In this document: positions 1 to 10,182 of the stretch, one piece after another | How the letters are laid out: the number at the start of each line of letters is the position of its first letter | Position numbering within the stretch: position 1 is the first letter of the stretch | Notes under the pieces: model-generated | Told to the model about the DNA's origin: nothing | Database searches by the model: none | The model's input: only the letters and a program-made list of their open reading frames with translations | Made by a program: the position numbers and the translations under genes | Source: Toxorhynchites rutilus septentrionalis | Taxonomy: Eukaryota > Arthropoda > Insecta > Diptera > Culicidae | Reading direction: 5' to 3' | Assembly: GCF_029784135.1 (NCBI RefSeq) | Contig: NC_073745.1 | Coordinates: forward strand, 107,797,716-107,861,715 | DNA length: 64,000 nt

Positions 1-1290
1 AAGATAGTCTTCTTTTCGCTTGCTAGCCCAGTCAAATAACGTTTTAGCACGCGTAATTGGATGTTCATGCTGTCTAGCCAAACTAGCTCTTGTTGCCATC
101 CGTTTTAATGTACCACCCATTGCATCACAAGGTCCTTTGCCGTGTGATGTTGCAAAAAAAAGCCATTCAGCGTCAATGTCGTATTTCGATTTAAACTGAC
201 ATAAACTCGCAAAATTTTTCCTATTTTTATACTGGGATGCAGCACCATCCGACATGAATTTTATTCTTTTTACCTGCATTTGTTGTTTCAAAAACGTTAC
301 CAATTTAGAAATAAATACTTGCACAGCTATTGTGTCATGACTTAAAACTTCAGATATAACTACAAAGCTTAAATTTGCCAGAGAACCTTTTTCATCTCTA
401 TAATGAACAACGAATGGATGGATTGTTGCTTGATCATTGTTCCAGTGATGACTTTGAACTTCATCTTGTAGAACAAATGAATAATTTTCGGAAAAATCGC
501 AAATCCCAACAACCTCATTTTCTTGCAAATTAGCTTTTATATTGTTAAGAAATGTGGACTGTTGTGTTTCAATGTAATCATGAGTAAGTAATTTTTCTAT
601 TTTTTTTTTAAAATACGATACAAATTCTTCCACCGGTTTTACAAGAGTTTCTATGTCGCATCGATCAGTAGAAATCCATTGTGCATGAGTGATTTCAATT
701 AAATTGCGTTCCTGAAGCTCATCTAGAAACCAGATTCCAAACTCGTCCATTGTTGGGTATTTTTTACATTCACGAAGGTAATAGTATTTTGATCTATTTG
801 ATTTGTTACATAGTATTTTTTCCATATATTCTTTGCATTAAATGTTAAAGGAATATTTTTTGAGACTATGAAGCATAAGATTTACATTTTCATGGAATGT
901 ACAAACACAAACGTTATGATTTCCTGAACTACTCAGCAATTTGCAATGCTTCGGACGCATTGATGCAAAAGAGCTAAATCCAATTTTGCAATTTGGATTA
1001 AGTTCCTTAAATCTGTTGAAAGTTTCCCGTAATGATGTTATTAATAACCTTTTTTGGATGTATTGACACTTCCCATCTTTGGCTTCAGAAACATAGTCTC
1101 TTTCTCCAGGTAATGATCAACTGATATCGTCGTCATCATAAAATTCCGAAACATGATTTTTAACATCATTACTTAAACTTGGTCCATACATCATCATGCT
1201 GAAACGACTGAAACTATTGATGGTACTTCTTCTAATGTATTTCCTACTGCTGTACTGATCTGCTCTGATCTGAAACGGCATAATCCGCAA
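1..1290 (-). pseudogene. Degraded transposase-like gene, cut by window edge
   Basis: Minus-strand frame read from about 1290 down to the window edge. It begins near the residues YSSRKYIRRS, runs through PGERDYVSEAKDGK, a Cys/His block (HNVCVCTFHENV), DFSENYSF, MSDGAASQYKNR and FATSHGKGPCDA, and is still open at base 1. Two in-frame stops break it: TGA at 1117-1119, where CGA (Arg) is likely ancestral, and TAA at 838-840. The last 275 codons (825-1) are open. I recognise the motif string as a widespread, poorly named repeat-encoded protein of insects and cnidarians. The Asp of DFSENY, the Asp of SDG and the HGKGPCD block resemble a DDE-type nuclease core, but that role is inferred. The 3' end and one terminus lie outside the window. 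Confidence 0.7.
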
Positions 1291-1514
1291 ATTTTTAAAT
1301 ATGTATCTAAAAGGATATTACATCCCATTGACTTAAGTTTTCCCAATCATTGACACGGTTAAGAAACGTTTTTCAGATGAACATTTTTTACCGTTTTTCG
1401 GAAACGGTCTACAACACGAAAAAAGTCCATTGTGGTATACTGTTATTCACTCTATAAGGAAGATTGTTCGACTGATGAACGATGTTTGAATATGAGTAAC
1501 TGTATATACATTAT

Positions 1515-1622
1515 AGAGGTACCTTAAAGGTTCCTGACTTTATACACCTGTACAGAGGTAGCTTAAAGATACCTGACTTTATATACTTATACCAAGGTAG
1601 CTTAGAAATACCTGACTTCAGG
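1515..1622. repeat. 39-bp tandem repeat, about 2.7 units
   Basis: Units starting near 1515, 1554 and 1593 share the pattern AGAGGTAGCTTAAAGATACC then TGACTTTATA. They differ by about 15-20 percent. No coding signal is seen in 1300-1930, which is otherwise AT-rich and unique within this window. Confidence 0.7.
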
Positions 1623-1952
1623 TATAATCTAGGCATAACGTAAACAAGTTAATTATATTTGTACCAATAACGTCCGGTTGAATCAACAAGGTGTATTTGT
1701 TGTTGGGATTTCAATTCTACTGTTCGTGTTTTGATTGTGTAACACGAATAATATGTTAAAAGTTTGTATTAAGATAAAAGACGGGTGGGTAATGTCGGGG
1801 ACATAACCGGAGTGACGTAGGACAATACAAAGGGGACAGCTTTTGTTAAATATATATTTTAAATATATTGTTTTATTTTGAATACGTGAATACCTACCTA
1901 TCTACCTGAAAAATGGATTAGTTTACTGTTTACTCTTTATGAATATGTTGAT

Positions 1953-1968
1953 GGTTCTGAAAAGAACC
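1953..1968 (-). promoter_or_regulatory. Histone mRNA 3' stem-loop, copy A
   Basis: Minus strand reads GGTTCTTTTCAGAACC, a perfect 6-bp stem with the TTTC loop, matching the replication-dependent histone 3' processing signal bound by SLBP. A purine-rich AAAGAG stretch 17-25 bases further on (plus 1928-1941) resembles the histone downstream element bound by U7 snRNA. Confidence 0.85.
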
Positions 1969-2437
1969 TTTGGTGTTGTGTTTTTGTTATCACTCGATTT
2001 CCCATCTTGTTTGGTTATACCTTCCTGTTTAGCTATTGCGTTTGCCACTCGCCACAGCTTTCACAGTTGGAAAATTTCTTCCCATCCAGCTTGTGACCTG
2101 TTGTTCAGTAAATTACATTTAATGCGACGTGCCGGAGAAACACTTTGCCACTCACTGAAACTAATTGTTGTCTTGATGAGCGCCGAACCGAAGCTGCTCT
2201 GTTCTTGATGCGGGTTTTCTGATTGTCGTGAGCAGCTTTGCAAGCCAACTCGAGCACTCCGACGGCCGAAACTCTATAATCGCTGTTAGGTATACTGGTG
2301 CTCCGGCACCAATCCGTTCGGCCTAGTTACCCTTGCGGAGCAATCAGTGAATGCGACCAACAGGGAACTGGAGACCTGCACGGTTCGAGTGAGACTTTGC
2401 CTTTCCCTTAACTTGTCCTCCTTTGTTACGTCCACGA
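1953..2437 (-). pseudogene. Histone H2A pseudogene, copy A
   Basis: Histone H2A is a core nucleosome protein. Reading the minus strand from about 2437, the translation gives [18 protein letters not shown], then [11 protein letters not shown] and LLRKGN, all diagnostic of the H2A N-terminus and first helix. The frame is broken: the Arg after GRIH and the Tyr after KGN are stop codons (TGA, TAG), the ATG is lost (ATCG), and a small deletion shifts frame before VLELACKAAHDNQKTRI, the H2A alpha-3 region. The C-terminal half is scrambled. It ends in a perfect histone 3' stem-loop (1953-1968). Because 3' flanking sequence is kept, it looks like a decayed genomic copy, not a processed cDNA. Confidence 0.85.
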
Positions 2438-2674
2438 TGCCGATGCCGTACAACCACACGGGTTTACGGTTTGAAAGAAAATAAGATATTTTTTTGGGGT
2501 CCGCGTGTTTTATACTCTAACGGTACACACTCACAGGATAGAGACAAATCGGCAGACTCAGCCAGAGGGGCGAGTCCAACGAGACGAACGAATGAGCGTT
2601 AAAAGGGAGCGATGGCAAAAAAATACATTCATTACGATTTGTTCGCTCGTTGGATTCACATGCAGGCTAAAAAG

Positions 2675-2690
2675 GGTCCTTTTCAGGATC
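2675..2690 (+). promoter_or_regulatory. Histone 3' stem-loop, plus strand
   Basis: Plus strand reads GGTCCTTTTCAGGATC, a histone-type stem-loop with one stem mismatch, followed by CAAAGAG at 2709-2715 as a possible downstream element. It points away from the H2A copies, so it would end a histone gene lying on the plus strand upstream. I cannot recognise that gene in 2450-2670. Confidence 0.55.
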
Positions 2691-2713
2691 ACATAATTAT
2701 CTTCAATCCAAAG

Positions 2714-2920
2714 AGTTTATTGTTTTGTTATCACTCGATATCCCCATCTTGTTCGGCTAAACCTTTCTGTTTAGCGACTGCATTTACCACTCGCCACAGC
2801 TTTCACAGTTGGAAAATTTCTTCCCATCCAGCTTGTGACATATTTTACAGTAAATTACATTCAATGCGACGTGCCGAAGCGCCACTCAGTGTCGCATTGG
2901 AGGCGATTTCAACCTGTAAT
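2714..2920 (-). pseudogene. Histone H2A 3'-part duplicate, copy B
   Basis: About 180 bases (2725-2900) repeat the distal part of H2A copy A (about 1988-2150) with about 90 percent identity, including the shared block CACTCGCCACAGCTTTCACA. It carries only the decayed 3' portion and no H2A N-terminus or stem-loop of its own on this strand. It is a partial tandem duplicate of a degenerated gene. Confidence 0.6.
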
Positions 2921-3285
2921 TGAATATTTACGATGACAGTGGTACAGTGTCGACTTTCAATTTGGGGTCATAATTTGGATCTCTATGTTTACAAAAATGT
3001 CCAACTAAATAAGTCGCATTACATGTCCGTCCAATTAGCTAAATGTCGAACTAATTGTAAATTACTGTACTTTCAATCTGGAAACAATTTAAGAATTGGT
3101 GAAAATTAAATAATCAGGAAAGTCCACAACTATCAATAAGCTCAGAACAACTGCCAAATTCACATACTCATCAGATCCTGGCAAACAAATTATGAAAAAA
3201 TCAATTTGTGTTTTATAATTGTTTTGGATAATGTTTTAGAAAGCATTGAACTGTATCTCCTAAACTCTTTTTTGGAAGGTTTAAT

Positions 3286-3733
3286 GGCCCTGAAAAGCGC
3301 CTTGTTTTATGGAATGGTTCCAATTTAGAAAACTTTGTACTCGTGGTTTTGAAAAAAACCATTTCGAACGCCCTCGATGCCGCCTTGTTCTGGATTTGCC
3401 ACCAAAACAGTTTGTATAAAGAACAAACTTTTTTCTTCTGCTACCTGATGCCGTTTTGCGATTGCGTTTGCCACTCGCCACTCGCTGCAACTGCCTGTTG
3501 TTGTCTTGATGTGTTCTGTTCTGAATGCGGTTTTTCTTATCGTCGCGAGCAGCTCTACCAGCCAACTCGATCACTTCGGCGGCCGAAACTATATAACGCC
3601 TGCTAGGTGGACTGGTGCACTGGTACTAACGCGCTCGGCCTAGCTACCCTTGCGGGGAACTCCAGATCAACACGGTTCGAGCGGGATTTTGCCTTTCCCT
3701 TCACTTTTCCTCCTTTACCATGTCCAGACATGG
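3286..3733 (-). pseudogene. Histone H2A pseudogene, copy C
   Basis: Minus strand from the ATG near 3731 reads MSGHGKGGKVKGKAKSRSNR, a clear H2A N-terminus with only Arg4 changed to His. The frame then drifts (VDLEFPARVARPS in place of the canonical [10 protein letters not shown] segment) and meets a stop. In another frame EVIELAGRAARDDKKNRI matches the H2A alpha-3 region. The last third is rearranged. The gene ends at a stem-loop, GGCGCTTTTCAGGGCC, at 3286-3301 with one mismatch, and an AAAAAAGAG downstream element at about 3258-3278. It is independently decayed from copy A. Confidence 0.85.
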
Positions 3734-3999
3734 CTGCTTGGGTTAGTTTGTTGATGTGTTGTGATGCGAATCGATGTGGTGTACGGTTTGAATGAGAATG
3801 ATCGTTACGGCAGCGGAGCGGGGATTTTTAAGCTGACTGGCTGGCTCGAGAATTACGCATGTGTGAGACTGCGACCAATGTTTCGTTCATTTTTTTCTTT
3901 TTCCTTTCCAATCGTGCTTCATTCTATTTCGCTGCTGTTCTGGTTGCCCGTTTTGGTCGGTACGATTTGAGGAGCACAAAATGGACCAATCAAAAATGG

Positions 4000-4255
4000 G
4001 CACATAGTGCATTTTGACACTGCTTGATATTTCACAATTATTCAATTATTTATCTCAAGAAAAATGAAATGTTATTCGTTATGATAGATGCGTAGATATA
4101 TTTCCTATCAATTGATGCAAAAACCTTTGCGATCTATTGAGAAATGCTCGAGTTATAAGCGTTCCAAATCTTGCATTTTTTCCTACTTGTTCAGTGCCTG
4201 GATTTCCATTTCACCCCCTATATCTTCCGGTTAGACGTAGTCCTACGTCAAAAAA
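4000..4255 (+). repeat. End fragment of GACGTAG-palindrome family
   Basis: Ends in GACGTAG-TC-CTACGTC near 4235-4250, preceded by CACCCCCTATATCTTCCGG. About 250 bases upstream are homologous to 51800-52080, including the shared GATAGATGCGTAGA block. Similar ends lie near 43590, 46260 and 51315. Confidence 0.6.
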
Positions 4256-4894
4256 AGATTTTTTAATATCGCTACGTTTTGTGCTAACCCCCATGTCTTC
4301 AAATGTTTTTCAACGTAACTCCTAAACATATATTTTTACCATAATGATGTATTTGGAAACGTTGTTGGAAAATATAAGCAAATTCATAAAATTTCATGAA
4401 CATGACGGTATAACACGACAAACATATTAAAAGGGAATATTTACTATAAAAAAGACAATAAATTAAAAATATTTTTTTAAATATCTCGAGAATGGTTACA
4501 TTTAGAAAAAGATATATAATGAGCTTTTTTGTTTTAAATCACAGCAGAAATCAGAATTTGTGGCTAAAAATGATTGTTATGACATACAAAAATTCGAAGT
4601 TTCGGAAATTCATAAAAATTCGATGTTCCAAAAAGTTCTTCAAAAATAGTTTTACCATCTTGGACCCATTTTTTAAATTTTCTACATGACTTCTATTTTA
4701 TATTGAAAAATAAAAAAAAATTAGAAAATATGTATTTTGGATATTGCAAATTAAAGTTTTTTTTTGTAAATAAAAAAAGAGTACTAATTTTTTTAGATAT
4801 AAATTATCAAGGATTTCTCCTACTAAAATCGATACGCCCTTTTCAAAAGTTACGCTTGAGTAAAAAAATTCCCAATTGCTGTGGAAAACTCATG

Positions 4895-6191
4895 AAGGGC
4901 GAACACGAAATTATTGCGACACATTCAACAGAGCATAACTTTTTTACCATTGGGTAAAAATCAACCAAATTTTGCACACTTTCTCATTGATGTGTATTGT
5001 CTACATGCTGTCAAACTCAAAGTCGTGTTTTTCGATTCAACGAAAATGGCGGTGAACCAACGCGAGTCGAGAGAACGAATTCTTTCCAAACTCCTGGAAT
5101 TTCCTGACCTGTCGCACCGGCAGTTGGGAAAAATGTTGAACATTCACCATTCAACCGTCTCCAGAGTGTTGAAGCGGTTCCAGGAGCGGTTGACGTTGGA
5201 CCACGACAAAGGGGCTGGAAGAAAACCGGGACCGAAGAACAAAAAGACGGAGGGAAAGGTGAAGCGGATGATTAAAGCAAATCCCAACGTCTCAAGCCGT
5301 GATTTGGCTAAAAAGATCGGTATGTCGCAGAGCTACGTCCAGAATGCAAAGAAGAGAGCTGGACTACATACATACAAGGTACAGAACTTCCCAAACCGCG
5401 ATGAGCGGCAACAATCGACGGCTAAAACTCGGGCACGGTAGCTCTACGAGAAGATACTGACAAAATATGGCTGCTGTGTGATGGACGACGAAACGTATAT
5501 AAAAGCCGATTTTAAGCAAATTCCGGAGTTGGAGTTTTTCACCGGCAAGAGCAAGTTCAATGTGGACGACAAATTTAAGAAGAAGAAAATGTTGAAGTTC
5601 GCCTCCAACTATCTCGTTTGGCAGGCCATCTGCTCTTGCGGACTGAGGAGTGAGCCTTTCGTGACAAAGGACACAGTAAATGGCGAGATCTACAAATCTG
5701 AGTGCCTCGAGAAGCGCCTTTTGCCGTTCTTGCAGCAGCACGACGAAGCTCCGCTATTTTGGCCAGATTTGGCATCATGCCACTATTCTAAAAGTGTCCT
5801 GGAGTGGTATGAGGCCAATTCTGTACATTTTGTTCCAAAGGACATGAACCCGCCAAACTGTCCGGAGCTGCGCTCGGTGGAGCAGTACTGGGCAATAATG
5901 AAGCGGGAACTTCGGAAGAGCAAGAAGACAGTCAAAGACGAGAAGGACATGTTAAGAAAATGGAAAAAAAACTGAGAAACTGGTACCGGATGACACTGTA
6001 AAGACTTTGATGGAGGGCATCAAGCGAAAATGCGTTCAATTTTACACTCAAGGCTCCATCGATTAACTTTTCTTTTGATTTTTGAAGTAAATATATGTAT
6101 AAACCTACCCTAAAATTTTGGTTTGATTCTAAACATTATAAGAAAATTGGCATGACATTTTCGGTGTCGCAATAATTTCGTGTTCGCCCTT
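4895..6191 (+). mobile_element. ITmD37E-type DD37E transposon, copy 1
   Basis: A 1,297-bp element whose ends are inverted repeats of AAGGGCGAACACGAAATTAT (left 4895 onward, right ending 6191). The right side is followed by TA; the left target TA has become TG. The uninterrupted paralogue near 62020 reads CTCATATTTCC, giving the empty TA site. TA target choice and the DD37E transposase place it in the IS630/Tc1/mariner superfamily. Its terminal repeats differ from those of the copies at 39.4 and 52.5 kb, so it is a distinct subfamily. Confidence 0.9.
5046..6066 (+). pseudogene. DD37E transposase pseudogene
   Basis: Cut-and-paste transposase. From ATG 5046 the frame has an N-terminal helix-turn-helix pair (HRQLGKMLNIHHSTVSRVLK, later SSRDLAKKIGMSQSYV). 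The catalytic core follows: first Asp in VMDDETY, second in FWPDLASCHYS, and Glu in SVEQYWA with 37 residues between the last two, hence DD37E. A single in-frame TAG at 5439-5441 falls between the DNA-binding and catalytic halves. An extra A in the run near 5970 makes an early TGA at 5973; restoring phase would carry the family C-terminus to TAA 6064-6066. About 339 codons in all, as in the open copy at 39.5 kb. Non-functional as it stands. Confidence 0.92.
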
Positions 6192-6300
6192 TATTTCCTC
6201 CAACCCAAACTGAATACAAACTTTTATTCGAATCAAAAATACATGTTTTGAAAATCTGCATTTTCGGATTTCATTTGGAATTGCACCATTCGAAGAAAGC

Positions 6301-6750
6301 CTCATTTTATAGGTAGATATACAATAATTAAATAATTAGTGCTTTCGGTTTTTGACCATCAGCGATAGACAATTGTAATAAACATTAAAACAACGAGAAA
6401 CTCTATTATACCTGTAATATTATGTGGGTAACCCCAATCACAAGAAGTGATGTGAACTATGCCGAGAAATGCATGGCCGAGAGGGCTTAATGAATACTTT
6501 GTCGTTAATGGAGCCTAGGGTTATGTAATATTACAGAGACTTTCCATGTTCAGGTCGATCACATGTAAATGAATTGGTCCGTGATGACGTTAAAGATAAT
6601 TGAAGCTAGTCAACGAGGTCTTTGGCCAGAAGATGTTCAGTTTACACAATGACTAGAATTATTCATATCAACCACTCAAACAGACGCGAGTATATTACAG
6701 AGACGGGTTATGATGTCTCGAGCTATGCTGCAGAGGATCGAGCGTGAAAC
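6301..6750. other. No gene; possible small palindrome-ended insert
   Basis: No ORF or repeat in this window explains this stretch. A 123-base segment, 6413-6535, begins TGTAATATTA and ends TAATATTACA, as a short LTR or MITE would, but no target duplication is visible. Confidence 0.3.
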
Positions 6751-7010
6751 CAGTCTACGTCTTTCAGGAAGGGTGCCAAATCACAAAACAGGTCGCGTTT
6801 TTATGAAATAAAGTTAACGTTGATAACTATTTTCACTGTGAACGAATTCACATGATTTGCATACCAATCGAATCAGAAATTCCCTAAGATTTGTTTGATA
6901 TGCTATACATTACAACTCGCTAATCTCTAAAAGGTTTAAATTCATGAAAACTGGAAGCATTCCATTTTTTCCATAAATTTGTTCTCCTGATATGTGTTTG
7001 CTAATCCTAC
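6750..7010 (+). repeat. G family, left-end fragment (G1)
   Basis: Starts CTACGTCTTTCAGGAAGGGT and matches the left 250 bases of the copies at 8.56, 22.67 and 42.0 kb, including ATGAAATAAAGTTAACGTT and CCCTAAGATTTGTTTGATAT. The rest of the element is missing. 7011-7380 holds nothing I recognise. Confidence 0.75.
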
Positions 7011-7389
7011 CTGTATTTCGAATGATTATAACCCGAACATTTCTTAACTCTTTACGGACCGCTCACGAGATTTCTCGTTTTTGCGTTCCTTCTTTACGGA
7101 CTTGTGTGAAATAAGCGGATAAAAGTTTTTGTTGCGTGCAAATTTCTGTTCAACGCCTTGCTGGATTTAATGAATAATGAATTATTTCAATTGAAATAAA
7201 TTGATTGTTTATCAAGGTACAACCTTCAAAATCATGCTCATTAGATAGAGAATTGAATCATTCATCATAATCATTCCACATTTATCTTTTTTTCTTGATC
7301 GTGACAGAGAAAAGTTTTAGACTGAAACGTGAGCATGAGTCAATATAGGAAAATTTACAGAATTTTAAAAATCAAAGAAGTTGTTCGAA

Positions 7390-7835
7390 GTTATTATACC
7401 TATCTTCCAGCCATAATTTTATAAATCGAAACAGTGTATGAGAAAAGTTATACGCCAAGTTGTATGGAAGAAATGATTATGTAAAAGAAAATTGAAAAAA
7501 GTTATTTGAAAGGACCCAAAACACATTCTTGAGATAGTACTTATTCGATATAGAATATTTTTATCTATCTTTGTCAAAATTTCCATTGGTCGGAAAAAGG
7601 TCTAAGAAAAGTTATAGTTCAAAACCTATACAACTTGTATGGGGGAAATATATTAATTTAAAGAAAATTGAAAAAAGTTATTTGAAAGGACCCAAAACAC
7701 ATTTTTGAGATAATATACTTTTATCCATCTTCAGTCAAATTTTCGTTGGCCGGAAAAGAGTCTGAGAAAAGGTATGGGCCAAAATATATACAAGTTGTAG
7801 GAGGGAAATTAGTAAATTTATCGAAAATGGAAATA
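7390..7835. repeat. 177-bp tandem repeat, about 2.5 units
   Basis: The block AAAATTGAAAAAAGTTATTT-GAAAGGACCC starts at 7485 and again at 7662, spacing 177, with flanking GTCGGAAAA and ACAACTTGTATGG motifs repeated at the same spacing and a diverged third unit. Non-coding. Confidence 0.7.
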
Positions 7836-7849
7836 GAACTTATTCACAC

Positions 7850-8100
7850 TCGAAAAAAAAGAAGGAACAGAGTGCGAAATCAAAATTTTAGAGCGATTTT
7901 TTAAATGCTTTAAAATCGTGAAATATCAATGCATAAAGATGGGATATAAATCTCTTTAAAGCATAATTTACATGGATTTACACGGAATATTTTACAGAGA
8001 AATTTGTATTTCGATGTATGTAGATGTAGTGGATAAAAATATCGGGAAGAAATGAGAAATCACATTTCACATTTCACATAAACTATTCTTTTCAATCATT
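7850..8100 (+). repeat. Foldback family F, diverged one-arm fragment
   Basis: CACTCGAAAAAAAAGAAGGA-ACAGAGTGCG followed by GTGTAGATG-like and GGGAAGAAATGA blocks matches the outer 240 bases of one arm of the foldback elements at 28.6 and 59.3 kb. The opposite arm is absent. Confidence 0.55.
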
Positions 8101-8404
8101 TTCATAGTTAGCGAACGGGCGCACCTTGGGCTCATATTACTAAAACTTTCCAAAAATCATGGTAGTGCTGTTGAGCGAACGATACACTCAAGTGACACAA
8201 TCGACTGACGAATGTAGTATGAACTGAAATTTCATGAAATTCATATTAACTTGTTGTTGGTGTATTAACGGATTCGGTTTCCCTTCAGAGATGAAATCCA
8301 TTAACACGTTGAGCTCCGAATTTTTCTTGCTACGCTTTCGTTTCAACCCACATCAAGAACATTGGCACAATATCAGTGTAGGTCCCCGCTCCCACTTATT
8401 GTTT

Positions 8405-8555
8405 TGAAAAGAAAATAATCAGAAAGGGCCTGGCTGGGTAAGGGTATTTTTGACAAAAATACTGAATGTACATCTTACTACGGCGTATCAAGAAAAATCA
8501 TCAAAAAAAAAGTTTCATCAAAAAGTACTAAAAAAATATTGAAATTTTAATTTTT
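8405..8555 (-). repeat. AT-rich repeat Q, inverted fragment
   Basis: GGCCTGGCTGGGTAAG and AAATACTGAATGTACATCTT-ACTACGGCGTATCAAG are the reverse complement of segments at 13.8-14.34 kb. It abuts the G2 element on its left. Confidence 0.6.
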
Positions 8556-10182
8556 TTGACGTAGAACTACGTCGTTCATTAGGGGTGCCAAATCAAAAAA
8601 TAGGTCACATTTTTATGAAATAAAGTTAACGTTAATAACTATTTTTGCTGCGAACGGATTTTAACGATTTGCATACCAATCGAATCTGAAATTTTCTAAG
8701 ATTTGTTTGATATGCTATACATTACTATCCCATAGTTTGTATATGGTTTAAATTGATGAAAATTGGAATCAATTTCATTTCCCCATACATTTGTTCTGTC
8801 CATTTGTGTGCCTTCCCGAACAGAGCTGTCAATATCGAGCAACTTATCGACGAGCAACGAAGGGGAAATCGTAAGATTTAAAATCTTCGTGAACAAAGGC
8901 AACGAAGGGGAATATTTGCCTAGAGTATAGACAGTGAATCTCACTGAGGCAAACGTTCATTCTTCGTGAGGACACCAACTGAACAACGAGAGTAGAGTTT
9001 TCCAAGGACCTTTTTGAATGCTAAAGACGAATGAAATTAAGAAGTTTAAAGTCTCTTCAGTTCAATAAGGAAAGGAAAGGCAAACGTTCAGTATCGTTCG
9101 AGATACGAAGCAATGAACATCGCTTGTCTTTCCTTGTTGAGCTGTGAACGCGACCAAGTTACTCACTCGATGATATCGCTGGCGTTGCAATCATTGCATC
9201 AAACTGACGCCATTGCATTACTGTTTTGAGCTACACAATTGTGTGGGGTATCATCAAGGATATCGTCGGTTCACCAAAAAAATTATTATTCTGGAATTCT
9301 GCCCTTGATATGGTTTCACATGGCGGTAGCAAAACTCTTTCCACCAAGGATAACAGCTAAGATAATCTAGACAGGCAATATTAATAGAAAGGGCTTCTGT
9401 TGAGAAGAGCGCAAAACAGAGATAAGTGTGTGTATATTCAGATGCTTCAAGCCATCGATATATGGATATTTGTGTGCGTACGTGCGTGCTTCATAATCCG
9501 TACGTAAAAATAGTGCATCTTCACTACGCTGAAACCCCATTTGCATCTGCTCACGTGTGCATTGGTGGGGCAAATTATGTAGCCGTAATGATACATTTAA
9601 ACAAGGAGGGGAAATAGTGTGAGGGAAATATTTGCGCTAGGTTATTAGAAATGAATCTCTGCTGAGGCAAATATTCAGTCTTTTTCCAAGCAGTTAACAT
9701 TGTTTGGTTTCCGTCATCATAAAGGCTTTGTTGGTGCCTTTGACATTGCATCAATGCATTGAACTGACACTATGGCGGAGCAGGTGTTAACTGCCGTTGG
9801 AGGCATAAGTGTCACATGTTACAAAAGAGGAAATTGAGAAAAACGCAATTGAAGTTTTCAAATGTTTTTTTTTGCCAATCGGTATATTTCGCTGTTTTAA
9901 TTAACTTTAACGCAATCAACTATCGAAGTTTATCTCTATCATATGAGCCTTGTTCATAAATTGCCAAAATGAACTATTTCCCCTATTTTTTTCAATCAAA
10001 ACCCGAATGTGACATTTATGCCGCGAAATTCTTTGCCCAAGCGAAAAATATACGCATAATTGTCACACTGTCAACATTCTCGCACATGTTGTTGTTGTTG
10101 TTTTTGATTGGTTTGACATATTGTGAGCGACGGTTTTATTTCTTTGTTGTGATCCTTTGTGCCGGCGGAAGTGGAACCAGAG

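Larger units (their letters stand above)
4250..6300 (-). repeat. Repeat family R, copy 1 (split by DD37E element)
   Basis: The two halves, 4250-4894 and 6192-6300, are collinear in reverse orientation with 61975-62760. Shared blocks include AAAATCGATACGCCCTTTTC and CATGAACATGACGGTATAAC. The interrupting 1.3-kb element is absent from the other copy. No coding capacity is seen. Confidence 0.8.

Noticed and set aside
6413..6535. Possible solo LTR (TGTAATATTA...TAATATTACA)
   Set aside because: No target duplication, no second copy and no polypurine tract.
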